A DNA stretch of 64,000 nucleotides from Diphasiastrum complanatum (GCA_029204225.1 CM055096.1:4660750-4724749); one strand, 5' to 3'; shown: positions 32,540 to 43,461, counted from the first letter of the stretch. Numbers and translations are program-made. Notes: a model not told the origin generated them from the sequence alone.

Positions 32540-32890
32540 GTGGAAGGAGGTGGTGCAGGCCATCAAGGTCTTATTAGAAGAGTTTTGTGTGATCCATCGA
32601 TTTAGCACACCCTATTATCCTCATGGTAATAGACAAGTAGAATCATCCAATAAGATCATGCATAACATTATCACAAAAACAACTGAAGCTAATATATCTA
32701 ATTGGGAACATAAGTTACATCTCCTCTGTGGGCATTCAAGACAACATATAAGAGTAGCATTGATCAAAAACCTTTTCAATTGGTTTATGGTCAGGATGTT
32801 GTAATTCCAATGAAGTTTTTGGTACCATCACTAAGGGTTGCCACCACACAGTGTCTTGATAGGTCCAGCTGTGTAGTCAAATTGGCTACC
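32540..32890 (+). pseudogene. Gypsy-2 integrase C-terminal part
   Basis: Frame 32550-32804 reads IKVLLEEFCVIHRFSTPYYP, HGNRQVESSNKIMHNIITK and WEHKLHLL, the end of a Ty3 integrase core with the catalytic Glu (QVE). An overlapping frame continues FQLVYGQDVVIPMKFLVPSL, a block typical of Tat/Athila-type plant gypsy. Protease, RT and RNase H are missing between Gag and this segment. Confidence 0.82.
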
Positions 32891-33023
32891 AACAACATGA
32901 AGTTGCGCGCCACTGGAACAGCTCTGATAGGATTATCAAATGGCACAACAAAATACCAAGGCGGAAAAGACAAAGACCTTGAAGCTTGAACAACAAGAGG
33001 CAGTGCTTCAAGAGTATAATCAA

Positions 33024-33924
33024 AACTCTATACAAGTCGCTGGTGGACGCAGCTTCCTAGGTCCAGCAAGCCATGACTTCGACTCATCAGCAGTTAGCCC
33101 CGCTCCATGCCCAACTTCAAGTGGCAGAAACCGAGAATCAGCACCTGGGAGTGGAGGCCACAGTCCTCCACCAAGAGAGAACAGAGTGGCGAGCCTAGCC
33201 AGTGCCAACCACACAACCGCTCACCCAGCATGAGGCAGATTATCTGACCCAATAAGTACAACTAGTGAGTCAAATGATGATGGGATACCAAGCTACATTT
33301 GATCAATACCAACAATAGGCCCATCAAAAATTATCCAAAGCCAAGGCCGCATTGAGAGAATGGCAAAAGCACACACAACAACAACAACCAGTCCAAGTGG
33401 CAATTCCACCGCCACCTCAACTGGAAGCTGCACCGGCAGATCAAGGCCACGCTCAAGGGCAAGACGCAATGGGACAAGCGATAGATCAAGGGCAAAGCCA
33501 GGAGCCAAAGTAGAACATGGCACCATCCACGGAGAAACAACAAACATCATCCTCCCAAAGCTCTCGCTTAGTGTGGGCCTCCAAGGCCTTTAGAAAACCC
33601 AAACACGTGGAGAAAAAAATTAATGAATCCTTACTACAATACCCTTACGAATCCTCACGCAACGGGTGGCAGGTTTCTTTCATTGCCAAAAAAATTAAAG
33701 AAGACAAAATCTCTTGTCTTTTGGTGTTGGCACCACAACCTACATGGCCACAGTATATCCTTGAGAAAATATCTAGCCCACGAACCCTAAGAATCAACCC
33801 CCACTATGTTCCTATCCCAAGGTGTAGAAAGTGGGCAAATTGTGACTTCCCTTTGGACCAGGTTATGGTGAGAACCTTAAGTTGGCCAAAGATTCATTTG
33901 GAGTATGTTGGGGCACATATGTAG
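33024..33924 (+). pseudogene. Gypsy-2 extra ORF downstream of integrase
   Basis: A single frame of about 300 codons with five or so stops. The first half is Gln- and Glu-rich with heptad-like spacing (LHAQLQVAETENQHLGVEA, then QMMMGYQATFDQYQQ and AHQKLSKAKAALREWQKH), suggesting a coiled coil. A Pro/Gln-rich linker follows. The last 135 codons (33517-33924) are open and basic, with PYESSRNGWQVSFIAKKI and PHYVPIPRCRKW. Extra ORFs between integrase and 3' LTR are known in Tat/Athila gypsy. I do not recognise this one, and no 3' LTR follows. Confidence 0.45.
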
Positions 33925-34002
33925 ATGCCAAAAGGGCACTCATCCAATTTTTAAAACATCAAGTGTTCGTGCGGTAGTAGAATTTGCTCGTGACTTGGAA
34001 TT

Positions 34003-34266
34003 TTAGCCTTTCCCACATTTTGTGGCTGGCTCATAGTCCATTGTGGTCATCATGGTGTCTTCAGCAAGTGACAGAGTGATGAGAGCCATTGCTCTATCAT
34101 TCTTCTTTCTCCATTCAACTAGATTTTGTTGCGGCTTGACTTTTGTCCTATCTACTACGCTCCATAAGCCTTCTCCTCTGAGTAGCATTTTCATTTTGTG
34201 TTTCCAGACAACATAGTTGCTGCCATCAAACACGCTCACAACCTTTTGTTGGAGGTTTGTCGCCAT
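34003..34266 (-). CDS. Copia-5 Gag N-terminus
   Basis: Begins MATNLQQKVVSVFDGSNYVV and continues WKHKMKMLLRGEGLWSVVD and ALITLSLAED, the N-terminal Gag signature of plant copia. The frame ends at a joint near 34003 with Gypsy-2 sequence. Nothing else of its coding region is visible on this side. Confidence 0.85.
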   Translation of the reverse strand: MATNLQQKVVSVFDGSNYVVWKHKMKMLLRGEGLWSVVDRTKVKPQQNLVEWRKKNDRAMALITLSLAEDTMMTTMDYEPATKCGKG

Positions 34267-34300
34267 TTAATAATCTATGTCCTTGTATCTAGTCTGCAGC

Positions 34301-34565
34301 GTTATGATACCACTGAAGCGAACTGATCGTTTTGGCTTCACAGCTACATCTAGCAACGTCAAGGATGCGAAAGTGTGCTTCTGTCTACGCCTATCGCATT
34401 TTTTGAAAAATGTGAAAAATATGAAACTGAATGAATTCATACACACTGGCACATTTTTTTCTCTACGGGAGATGCAAAAACCGTAAGAAGAAAAAAATGT
34501 AAAATGCGTAAAAAATCCGACAAAGTTTTCGGCTTTCAGTTTTTCGAGCCCACGAACCTACATAG
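34301..34565 (-). repeat. Copia-5 primer site and 5' LTR remnant
   Basis: The minus strand at 34312-34301 reads TGGTATCATAAC, a Met-tRNA primer site with three changed bases. The LTR then starts at 34314 (TGAAGCG on the plus strand). About 250 bp are left before Copia-6 sequence begins at 34566. Confidence 0.65.
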
Positions 34566-34901
34566 AAAGCATTGCAATACTGACAAGAATCTGAACACAA
34601 AATCAGACAATAGTTTATTTAGATTAAGTATAATGAAATATACAAGTCAGATAATGCAAGTGAGCACAAGATAGTAGCGGGCGGAACCGCATGCTCACAA
34701 AGCTAATTATAAAAGTTTTGAACTTATTTTTGACAATTCGTCTGAAGTAAGAATCGATGCATGAAAAGCATCTGCAGTGTCTATCTCATTGAATGAACTG
34801 CAAGATTCATCGATACATATAATTGTTACAATGATAAACTATATACAATTTACATTTGTGCAGATGGAAGGTACAAGAGATGGCGTGAAGTTGTTGTGCC
34901 A

Positions 34902-35295
34902 TCTAGTTCTGCACGCTCCTTGAAGATTCTGAAGCAATTGAAAGCTTCTTATTTTTTCTTAATAAAATATACCATAGTTCTTCTGGAAAATTCATCAATA
35001 TAAGTTATAAAATACTTTGCATCCTTCAATGAAAAATTCTGCATTGGGCCATAGATATCTATATGTACAACATCTAGTAATCCTCTAGCAGTATGTTGAT
35101 GGCTTGATCTAAATGGTTTCCTAACCTTTTATTGACTAGACAACCTTGACAAACATGTAATTCGACTTTCCTATCAAGATAATTGAGATCAAGAACAATG
35201 GATTGCTTAGACATTTGTTGTACAGAAGCATGATTCAAATGACCAAGTCTAAGTGCCTGACTAGAGGCATAAAAGCAATGACTTAATCTATACAA
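34902..35295 (-). pseudogene. Copia-6 pre-integrase and integrase start
   Basis: Minus strand: LGHLNHASVQQMSKQSIVLD and CQGCLVNKRLGNH (zinc-binding CX2C), then in another frame LLDVVHIDIYGPM with the first catalytic Asp, YFITYIDEFSRRTMVYF and a truncated end at 34905. A stop and a frameshift lie near 35074. It belongs to a family different from Copia-1, -2 and -3 by sequence. Confidence 0.8.
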
Positions 35296-35548
35296 GTATC
35301 CATGCCTCTTTTTGAGTGTTAGGATCTTTTATGTCCTATCAACTACTTTACATTGATCACATTCAAACTCTACTTTATGTCCTAGATCTACGATTCTGCT
35401 TACAAAGAGCAGATTTGTTGACAAATTTGGTACATTTAGGACATTTGAAAGTAGCTTAGATTGATCGTTTGCAAAGTTCAATCTTACTGTACCTTCACCT
35501 TTGATAGCTTGTGTCCTATTGTTGCCCAGTTGAACATATCGTTTGGTA

Positions 35549-35743
35549 CTATAAGGCGTATAGGACTCGATGCAACTTCCATCGAGAGACGTTGTCCGTG
35601 GCTTCGTGTCTTGCCTCTACACCTGTAACAACATCATACAACCCTTTAGCTATTAGCATAGTTCTCATCTTAAATTTCCATAGATGGTAATTGGCTCCAT
35701 CAAGCTTGTCCATGATAGGATTGGCTTTCCCTTGGAAATCCAT
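35549..35743 (-). CDS. Copia-6 Gag N-terminus
   Basis: Begins MDFQGKANPIMDKLDGANYH and continues LWKFKMRTMLIAKGLYDVV, the start of a copia Gag. Open for 64 residues; the rest of Gag, between 35549 and 35295, is too damaged to follow, although VRLNFANDQSKL-like words of the protease region are present on the minus strand near 35480. Confidence 0.82.
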   Translation of the reverse strand: MDFQGKANPIMDKLDGANYHLWKFKMRTMLIAKGLYDVVTGVEARHEATDNVSRWKLHRVLYAL

Positions 35744-36585
35744 GTGGAAGATTAGTCTAAGTGGTAGTAGTAACTATCAATGACTTAAGAATGAAAATCT
35801 AGTGCAAACTTACAGAACAAGCAAATAGTTATTTTATCGGCTAGTAGGATCAGGTTCTATGGGAAGCTTATCAAGCTATAGAAATAGCCCTGACATGAGA
35901 CCGCTTAAGGAACCAGATACGCTCTAATACCATGCTGGATAATGATGGAGAATTTTCCCTCAGTGCGTGCACTATTGATAACTAAGTAGGTGAACACAAG
36001 ATAAATTTAGAGTTTAATGCATGGTAGTAGCAGACGCAATGAGCAGACAATTAGACAAGTCAATCAGATAGTCAGACTAGATGTAAAAAAGCATTGCAAT
36101 ACTGACAAAAATCTGAATGCAGAACCAGACAGTAGTTTATTCAAATTAAGTATAATGAAATATGCAAGTCAGATAATGCGGGTGAGCACAAGACAGTAGC
36201 GGGCGGAACCGCATGCTGACAAAGCTAATTACGATCTATAAAAGTTATGAACTTATTTTTGACAATCTGTCTGAAGAAAAAATCAATGCATCAAAAGCAT
36301 CTACAATGTCTGTATGGAAGATACAAGAGATGGCATGAAGTTGTTGTGCCGTTTGGAGGAGATAGTGGGTGGCTGTTGTCATTGTTAAGTTAGTTTGCAC
36401 AATGTAGGAAGTGAGCATGAGGAGGCTCTGACATTGAAGTTCATCGTGTTGCCATTGGTGTTAGTGTGAAGAACGCGACATTCTTCGGGTTTTGCCTCTG
36501 GTGCTTGGAAAAACCAAGTAAATAGTGTTTGTCACATTTTTCACATTCTTCGAGAAAATGTGACACTCTTCAAAAGTCTTAGGAA

Positions 36586-37884
36586 ATGAAAAATTGGGAC
36601 TTTGTCACCGACTTCGGTTTTGTCGATTTTTTCCGCTGTAAAAAATTTACTTGCATTTTAATAGACTGTGCAAGTAAAATGCAACAATATGAATGGAAAC
36701 AGATTAACATAAGATTTAGGAGAATAGAGGAGATAAATCCAACAACTTTCAATAGTGGAGAATGTCAGATAAATGACTGCAGAACTGACCAGATCCTTGT
36801 GACAATTGAAAGAAAAGACAACTTGTATCATATAAGTGTCCAAAATCCTGATAACCAAGTTCTCGTGACTTCAGAAGAAGACAATAAGAATGAAGTATGG
36901 CATAAAAGGATGTGCCACTGTAGCATGAGCACACCTTGTAATATGTCAAGAAACAAAATGGCAGAAGGGATGGATGTCATTGACAAGAAAATCAAACTGT
37001 GTGAATCATGTTTGAAGGGCAAACAACACCGTGAATCATTCAAGTTCGAAGGAGCACGATCCAAAGAGGTTCTTGGACTAATTCATAGCAACCTATGTGG
37101 GCCTATGAAGGTTCCATCCATATCTGGATCAAAGTACTTTGCCACTTTTATAGACAATTATACACACATGACCTTCGTCTACTTCTTGAAGAAAACATTT
37201 GATGTGTTTACAATCTTCAAGCAGTTCAAGAGTTTGGTTGAAACACAAACAGGAAGAAAGATTAAAATTCTAAGAAATGATAATGGTGGCGAATACACCA
37301 GTACAAAATTCAAGAATTACTGTCATAATGAAGGAATCGAGAGACAATATATTGTGCCCTACACACCACAGCACAATGGGATAGCCGAGAGAAAGAACTG
37401 GACCCTGATGAAGGTAGCAAGGTGCATGATGGCACAAACAAAGCTTTCAAAAGAATTTTGGACAAAAGCTATCTTGACAGCCGTTTATTTTCAGAATAGG
37501 AGTATGACAGCCATTGTAAGCGATGCCACCCCTTATGAGGCCTGGACTGGTGAAAAGCCTAACTTGTCACATGTCAGAGTGTTTGGTTGTAGGGCATACA
37601 TGCACGTGCTCTAAGAGAAGAGGTTCAAGTTTGATGAAAAATCGAAGCCCATGATTTTCGTGGGTTATGCAATCAATTCACCTAGTTACAGGTTGTATGG
37701 TCCTGAAACCAACAAAGTTCAAGTGAGCAGAGATGTCAAGTTTGATGAAGAAGTATTTCAAGAAGAAGCTGACCTTATAGGTTATCAATTTTCTGATTTG
37801 ACTCCTTCCATCTCTGACTGGACTGAAGAGAGAGAGCAGATTTATGTGGAGCCATTTCAACAGCCTGTTCAAGAAAATCAATAA
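36586..37884 (+). CDS. Copia-7 pre-integrase and integrase
   Basis: One reading frame with a single TAA at 37612. From about 36770 it shows NLYHISVQNP, EVWHKRMCHCSMST, CESCLKGKQHRESF (zinc-binding), LGLIHSNLCGP, FATFIDNYTHMTFVYFLKK, KILRNDNGGEYTSTKF, HNGIAERKNWTLMKV (Glu), VRVFGCRAYMHV and IFVGYAINSPSYRLY. In the first catalytic motif the usual HSD is HSN, so one catalytic Asp is lost. The first 60 codons are probably not part of the gene. Gag and RT are missing on both sides. Confidence 0.87.
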
Positions 37885-38142
37885 ATAGTTGAGCAACATG
37901 ACTTGTAGGCACACAACGACCAGTAAAAACTCAACAGCAAAAGGATCTTGCCTAGCCAAGACGCTCTAACTAGTGTCTTAGAATGGCTACCTTCATGTCC
38001 TTAAAATGGTGCATGGACAGTGAAAATATCGTTGATTCTATGAGAAAATCATAACCCTCACCTAGTCTTTCTCACGAACTAGCTACAAAAGTTGTAGTTT
38101 TTGCCTATTTTTTATGTTGTCTGTTGTTATGCACAAGCTAAG

Positions 38143-38600
38143 GGTCATGCCCACGACTGGTCTCGAGTAGCGTTAGGAATCAGTAGACCAACAACCCGTA
38201 AGTTAATTGTGACTATAAGGGAATTGGGTCCCTTATATCTATAAGGTCATAATTAATGGTTGTAGGCCTAAACTCATGATGGTAGATTTGTATGGATCTA
38301 TCAGTGAGTCATTGAGGAATTGGATGACGTGGCCCATATAGGTTGTAGTAGAGGTGTCACAGTGCACTATTAGTGGTGCATGGGCCTTGGAGGGTATAAG
38401 TATACCTATTGGGCTCTCACTAGCATATGCTTGATTGCATGATTGGTAGCTACATGTTGCTAGAGTGATTCCTCTTTCCCCTTTGAGATTGATCCATAGC
38501 TTGGGGGCTAGATCCATTTGGTTGGGTTGGTTTGTCCACCATCCGTTCTTGCAAAAGTGGTTCATGTGATTTTGGATGTTGTCTATTGCTTTTTGTAGAA
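38143..38600 (+). repeat. Gypsy-3-family LTR (5' LTR or solo LTR)
   Basis: 38143-38388 matches the 3' LTR of Gypsy-3 at 56667-57011: GTCATGCCCACGACTGG, GATCAGTAGACCAACAAC-like, GTGACTATAAGGGAATTGGG and CAGTGCACTATTAGTGGTGC. It has one copy of a 77-bp unit that is doubled in the 3' LTR. Beyond 38388 there is no partner in the window because Gypsy-5 cuts the other copy, so the right border is a guess. No clear primer site follows. Confidence 0.7.
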
Positions 38601-39103
38601 TCAATTTTGCATTAAAATCGTGAGAAAGGCAAGAATAGATGCAAAAATAGACTAACCACTTGTTGTGAGTGTTGGTGGGATATTAACAGGCTTTGCATGG
38701 TGATTTTTTATGGAGTTACAGGTTCATGTTGCATTTTTCAACAAATTAACTGTGTGTTACAGGTTCAGGAGCAAGTAAAGCCATTCTTGGAATGGTTTGG
38801 TTCACAACAAATCCTATTTTGAGAAATAAGGATGGCAGCCTACAAAGTTTAGTTTCAAAGAAAATTTGGGCAGCATTTACCCTGTTTCTCAGACATAAAG
38901 AAATCTAGACATGCTAAACTGTAAATGATTGTTGTTTATGCTTGTTCAAAGGCAAAGCAACAATATAAGCCCCTATTGAGCTGTAGTCTGCAAAAAAATA
39001 GCAGAAGTAAAGCTTGAATATTTTCAGCATATAAAGAAGATAAAACTGTAAGAAAAAATAGCAAATTAGGTTGTTAAAATTGCACCTATTCGCACCCTTC
39101 AAC
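38601..39103 (+). other. Gypsy-3 leader or flank, no gene
   Basis: AT-rich, with no supported ORF. It ends where the Gypsy-4 LTR begins. Confidence 0.4.
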
Positions 39104-39915
39104 TGTACGTTTGAAGATCTCGCGTAGTAGTAGCCCTCCCGCCTGTCAACAAGGGTTAGAACACTAGAAAGGTGCCTAACTATGAATAGATGCTACTTTT
39201 GGTTAGTTTTCTACTTTTTCTCTAACTCTACCACCACTAACACTACACACCCCTAACTCTACTCCACTAACCTTCGTCTTGATTTTGGGTGAAGGAGAAG
39301 AGAAGAATAGAAGAGGTTGAGAAGAGAAGAGAGAAAGAGGGAGATAGAGAGTGAGAATGAGAGTGGAGGTTAGCGCAAATGCTCATTTTACTTGCTATAG
39401 GAGAAACATTAGCTATGGAAACCAAGAAAGCATCAACTTGAAAGCAAATAGAAAGCAACAATAGCAATAGCAAGCATTGAATAACAAATGAGAATGCTTC
39501 TCTTCCAAAAATGGTAGAGTTTCCTCCTTCTCATCAAGCATGCAAAATAGAGTACATGAGGTGCCTTTTTATAAATGGGAAAGGCCCTTGCTCCAAAATA
39601 CTATTGGCTAATATGTACACTTCATCTTGGACCCAACTTGATCCAAAGGTCTTAAAAAAGTACATTGGATTTCACATGATTCATGTGAGTCTCCATTTGG
39701 ACCCAACTCTAAAATAATAGACTTCTAAGCTTTAAATGACTTTGGGCCTCAAGTTTTATCTTAATTACAAAGAGGCCCAAGTCTATTATTCTATTTACAA
39801 CTCAACTTGTGTGCTCATTGGGCCATGGCCTTATACGCGTAGGATGCCATGCCCTCACAACACATTTTATTAGCCAATATTATTTATTTACAATATGTTG
39901 GGAATACTCCCAACA
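39104..39915 (-). repeat. Gypsy-4 3' LTR
   Basis: On the plus strand starts TGTACGTTTGAAGATCTCGC and ends ACTCCCAACA. The duplicate is at 48279-49082. It includes a GA-rich tract at about 39295-39365. Confidence 0.92.
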
Positions 39916-39931
39916 GGGCCCACGGCCTGAA

Positions 39932-40001
39932 ACAGTGCCGGTCTCTCGGCACTCTGCCGGTTTAGTACAGTGCCGGTCTCTCGGCACTCTGCCGGTTTAG
40001 T
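39932..40001. repeat. Two tandem 35-bp units with stem-loop potential
   Basis: The unit begins ACAGTGCCGGTCTCTCGGCA and is repeated exactly back to back (39932-39966, 39967-40001). Each has GTGCCG...CGGCAC, a 6-bp stem with a 6-base loop. It lies just inside the 3' LTR. Confidence 0.9.
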
Positions 40002-40189
40002 ATAAAGTCTTCTTGGCCTGTCTCTGGTGGATCAGGTAGCCAGTGACATCATCCATGAAATGTATTCGGTCCAGCTTCTTCAAGTCCGCATGTGAAAAGA
40101 CTTGTGGACTCCTTCTAGCCAGTTTTGGTCAACCCACGCTTGGAATCTGTGTGTCCAGGGATCGCCAAAGAATGTGGCTCGGTAGTAAA

Positions 40190-41253
40190 CTCAAGCTACT
40201 GAAAGCTGATCTTCCACTTTTTTTGAGGCTAACGCCTTATTTGGATCAAAGAATATTTTGGGGAGAAAATTGTCCCACTTCGTTTCGATTCCCATTAGAT
40301 GCTCTAAGTCCCAGGCGTAAGTGGCTGTCGAGTGGACTGTTGGGTCAGGGCAGCTGAAATACGTATTAGAAAATTGGGTGAGAGCCCTTCGGGCATCTAC
40401 ATAACGTCTGGTGGTAGGTGGAGATGAGGAGGAAGGGGCAGCACCATGCATTCTTTTGCTAGCCGTCATGTCAATAACTGTAGGTTGGGCAGATGTGGAA
40501 GTGGAAGATGGAGGATAGATGTTAGTATGTGGCACGATGGATGATAGAAGACTAGAACGGCGAAAATCGCGTACTTTCATCTCGAGAAGTGCATAGGCAA
40601 AGTTATACAGCAGGGGGCTTGCTGTGGTACACTCACGTGTGTTGGGTTTGATGGAGACTGTTAGTTCGTGGATGAGGAAGGCATGCCAGTCGTATGGCAC
40701 AACCGTGGGACCAAGGCATCCCAGAAAGGACTCCAGAATCTAACTCAGCAGCGTGGACTAGATTTTGTCCTTGCAAAATGTTGAAACAACCAAAAAGTTG
40801 TTCAACAGATGTCCAGTTGAATGAGTGGTTCTGTGATAGCCGCTATCAGATACCCGTTTTTAGCTTGGATCGAAATTTCTGGTGCAGTTTGGGCAACGAA
40901 AGATTTTATTAGGGCTTTTGTCTGGCGATGAGAGATGGGTTGGCGGTCATCGGACATAATGCTGATAGTGACCATCGAGTCCGCATTAACTCGTACCTTG
41001 TACGTGGTACCCTGGTACAAGAAGTAGAAATGCGACTTCGGCATGTCCTAGGTGGCGTAAGCGTGAAGGGCGAAGCCCATGTTAATGTCAGAGCTGAAAA
41101 GCGCCAAGTAAAAATCCATTGCTTTAAGAAGTGAGCCCCCAATCTGGAGCCACGGTTTAATCAGGGCTTCAAGGGCCAAATCTGAGTGGCCGATGGTATT
41201 TCTAGCTGGATGATTTGCTTGGTGCCAGAGTCGTCAGAAGATGAGGAAGCCAT
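40190..41253 (-). pseudogene. Unrecognised ORF inside Gypsy-4, frameshifted
   Basis: Starts at ATG 41253 in the favourable context TAACATGGC, preceded by a pyrimidine-rich UTR-like stretch. It begins MASSSSDDSGTKQIIQLEIP, shifts frame near 41175, continues WLQIGGSLLKAMDFYLALFS and FYFLYQGTTYKVRVNADSMV to about 40802, and after further shifts is open at 40700-40191 (HAFLIHELTVSIKPN, a Ser/Pro/Thr-rich stretch, DLEHLMGIETKWDNFLPK). It may be the extra 3' ORF of Tat-type elements or a captured gene. It is not similar to the extra ORF of Gypsy-2 as far as I can see. Family unknown. Confidence 0.4.
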
Positions 41254-41689
41254 GTTAGCAGTGATAGTTAAAGTGCAAAAAAGTAGAAAAAATGATGGAA
41301 AAAGATGGAAAAAGATGGAAAAGACAAAAATAGTGGATAACAAGTGTTGGATGGTAGGAACAGCAGTTCAGAGAGCAGATCTGGGTCTAGAGTATGCAGA
41401 TGATGGCTTGTATGAAGTTTGGTCGCATTCGAAGAACTTGCAAAATTCGGTCGAAATTTGAACAAAGCTTCGCTAGGAAAGATGACAAATGACTCGAATT
41501 TAGCCCTTATATAACAGAAATTAGAGTGCGTATTAGGTGAAATCCACTTTCCCTTGCTCAGTTCCACCCAAATTTTGGTAGGAACCTTCTTCAGAGTATT
41601 CTAAGACCTCAGAGAAGTCTACGAGAGTTCAGAAGGTGAATTGACTGTCCTACGAAGGTTCTGCGACAGTTCAGACAGTCTGGGTTCCT
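41254..41689 (-). other. Gypsy-4 non-coding segment between Gag and the 3' ORF
   Basis: Contains leader-like words (CTACGAGAGTTCAGAAGG, CTACGAAGGTTCTGCGAC), like those between the primer site and gag. It could act as the 5' untranslated region of the downstream ORF. Confidence 0.4.
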
Positions 41690-42281
41690 TGGGCTCCACC
41701 ATGTGAAAAGGTGGTTTATGACGATGCAACCGATCTTTCTAATCATTGCGCAATGGTGAGCCTATTTGTGGTTCTCGTTCGCCATCAACAGGAGGTTCCA
41801 TAGGGTTGTCGCTTTCTTGTTTTTTTTCCTCCGCTTGTACTCTCTATATCCATTGTCGTATCTTATGGTACTGTCTCCTTTCTTCCCTCACATTCAGATC
41901 TGGCGCTGAAGTTGAGGGTTAGTCATCAGTGACCGATGGTGGTGGTGAGGGAGCCACTTCCTTCTTCTTCTGTGCTTGCATAACGGCTAACACAGGGACA
42001 TGGAATTGTTGCCTTTCCGGTGGCATCCCCTATGGGACTGTTGTTAGTTGTATTGCAATGAAGTTCAATGGTGCGCTGGTCCTAGGTCTCAATGGATAAT
42101 TCTTGTAGTAGTTTTCATAACCGCATTATCGGCATAAGGATGTATATTGTCCCTTGTAAGGACATTCCGCAATTCTATGTCCTTCGCCACATCCGTAGCA
42201 GCCGTAATTTCTTCGTCTTTGACAGTAAGTTTGAGCTGCATAGGACGCAATATATTCATTTATGGAAAGATCCATAAATGG
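41690..42281 (-). pseudogene. Gypsy-4 Gag C-terminal part, zinc knuckles
   Basis: Continuation of Gag on the far side of Copia-8. The minus strand encodes a Cys-rich region (NYGCYGCGEGHRIAECPYKGQ and a second damaged knuckle), then a Pro-rich basic block equal to the Gypsy-5 sequence at 60900-60640 (SPPPS, NVREERRQY, FHMV.P). Several stops are present. The homology ends near 41690, before the protease that follows in Gypsy-5. Confidence 0.75.
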
Positions 42282-43352
42282 TGAAGAAACAAAATGTTTC
42301 TGACTACAAAGCCTTGCTAGCTGTCAACCCTCAGCCTGACGAAGATGTTCGCGAACACGAAAGTCAGAAGACACGAAGCACGAAAAGTTTTGCGAGCATG
42401 AAAATCAAAGGAAACGAAGACGAACGGTTTGCGAACATGAAAGTCAAAGGAGACGAAGACGAACAGTTTGCGAACATAAAAGATTCACGAACAAGAATCT
42501 TTTGTGGTCTGGCACGAGAATCTTTTGTGGTCCAGTACGAGAGAAAGGCAGACGAGCAAAATGAAACCAATGATGGAAACGAAACCCACGATGCGACATG
42601 AAAAATGTCACGAAATCCGTTTTGCCCTCGTGCTCCAAAGAGTACCAGCGAGATCATGCAAGTACCCAGAAGTACAGATGTTTGATCTGATGGCATAATG
42701 TCAGCATATACACTTTAGGTCGTGGCTAATCTGCCACTCTTGTAATTTCCTGATTAGTTGTAGATGCTTAATCACTCTAATCTAAAAGCTACATAGAGCG
42801 ACTATATACTTGTTGGATGAAAAAAAATGACCAAATACACATACAGTGTAGTGTAGTAGTCTGATGGTAGTAAGCAATCAAGACGAAATACGGACAACAA
42901 GTTCGTCTGTGTGCGAGACGAGTTCTGTGATCAGGATCCATAGAGATCCAAAAAGTCCACTAGTAAGCGAGACATACATTTGTGAGAGAACCATGTTTCT
43001 CTCACGCCAACGCACTGCGTGGATTTGCATGCAGTGCTTGAAGAAATAAGAGAAAGATCAATATAGATGATTTTTCTTGTTGTGTCTGATCTCGAATGTG
43101 AATGCGTCTGCTGTTGATCGTGCATCTGAGTTTTTCCTAGTTCATTTGAATTCCGCACCTTGGTTGAAACTATGTTGAATGCTGCATTAATTTTATAAAC
43201 ATAGATTAGCAGTGCCTGACTACATTCTGGAGGACTGTAGGAGTGATTCAGCTGGCAGTGTCCAGCGATCGCATCTGAACTCCATCCAAGTCGCAAGAGG
43301 ATCGTGGCTGTTGTGACAGTTTTGCGACTGCGAAATTCACCATCCCCTTTCA
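42282..43352 (+). repeat. Copia-8 5' LTR
   Basis: 1071 bp from TGAAGAAACAAAATG to CCCCTTTCA. An internal block at 42350-42545 has three diverged units of about 36 bp (GCGAACATGAAAGTCAAAGG plus GACGAAGACGAACGGTTT) and two of about 30 bp (AGAATCTTTTGTGGTC). Confidence 0.9.
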
Positions 43353-43353
43353 G

Positions 43354-43365
43354 TGGTATCAGAGC
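43354..43365 (+). other. Copia-8 primer-binding site (initiator Met-tRNA)
   Basis: TGGTATCAGAGC one base after the LTR. Confidence 0.92.
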
Positions 43366-43461
43366 AGATCATCTTGTCATATTCTGACATAGCCAAGAAG
43401 CTAGCAGATCTAGGGGGCCAAGCATTCAAAACCATCAACGAGGAAACAGACTAAAGAAGCA

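Larger units (their letters stand above)
34566..36350 (-). mobile_element. Copia-6, internally deleted copia element
   Basis: Direct repeats at 34566-34901 and 35933-36350 are LTRs of a minus-strand copia. The right one is the 5' LTR, next to primer site TGGTATTAGAGC (minus strand, 35932-35921). The interior keeps the start of Gag, the pre-integrase and the first part of integrase; everything from mid-integrase to RNase H is deleted, so integrase abuts the left LTR. The left LTR lacks its first 150 bp and the right one lacks about 90 bp present in the left. Confidence 0.83.

Noticed and set aside
42350-42545. CRISPR-like array of about 36-bp units
   Set aside because: The units are diverged, adjacent without unique spacers, and lie inside a copia LTR of a plant genome.
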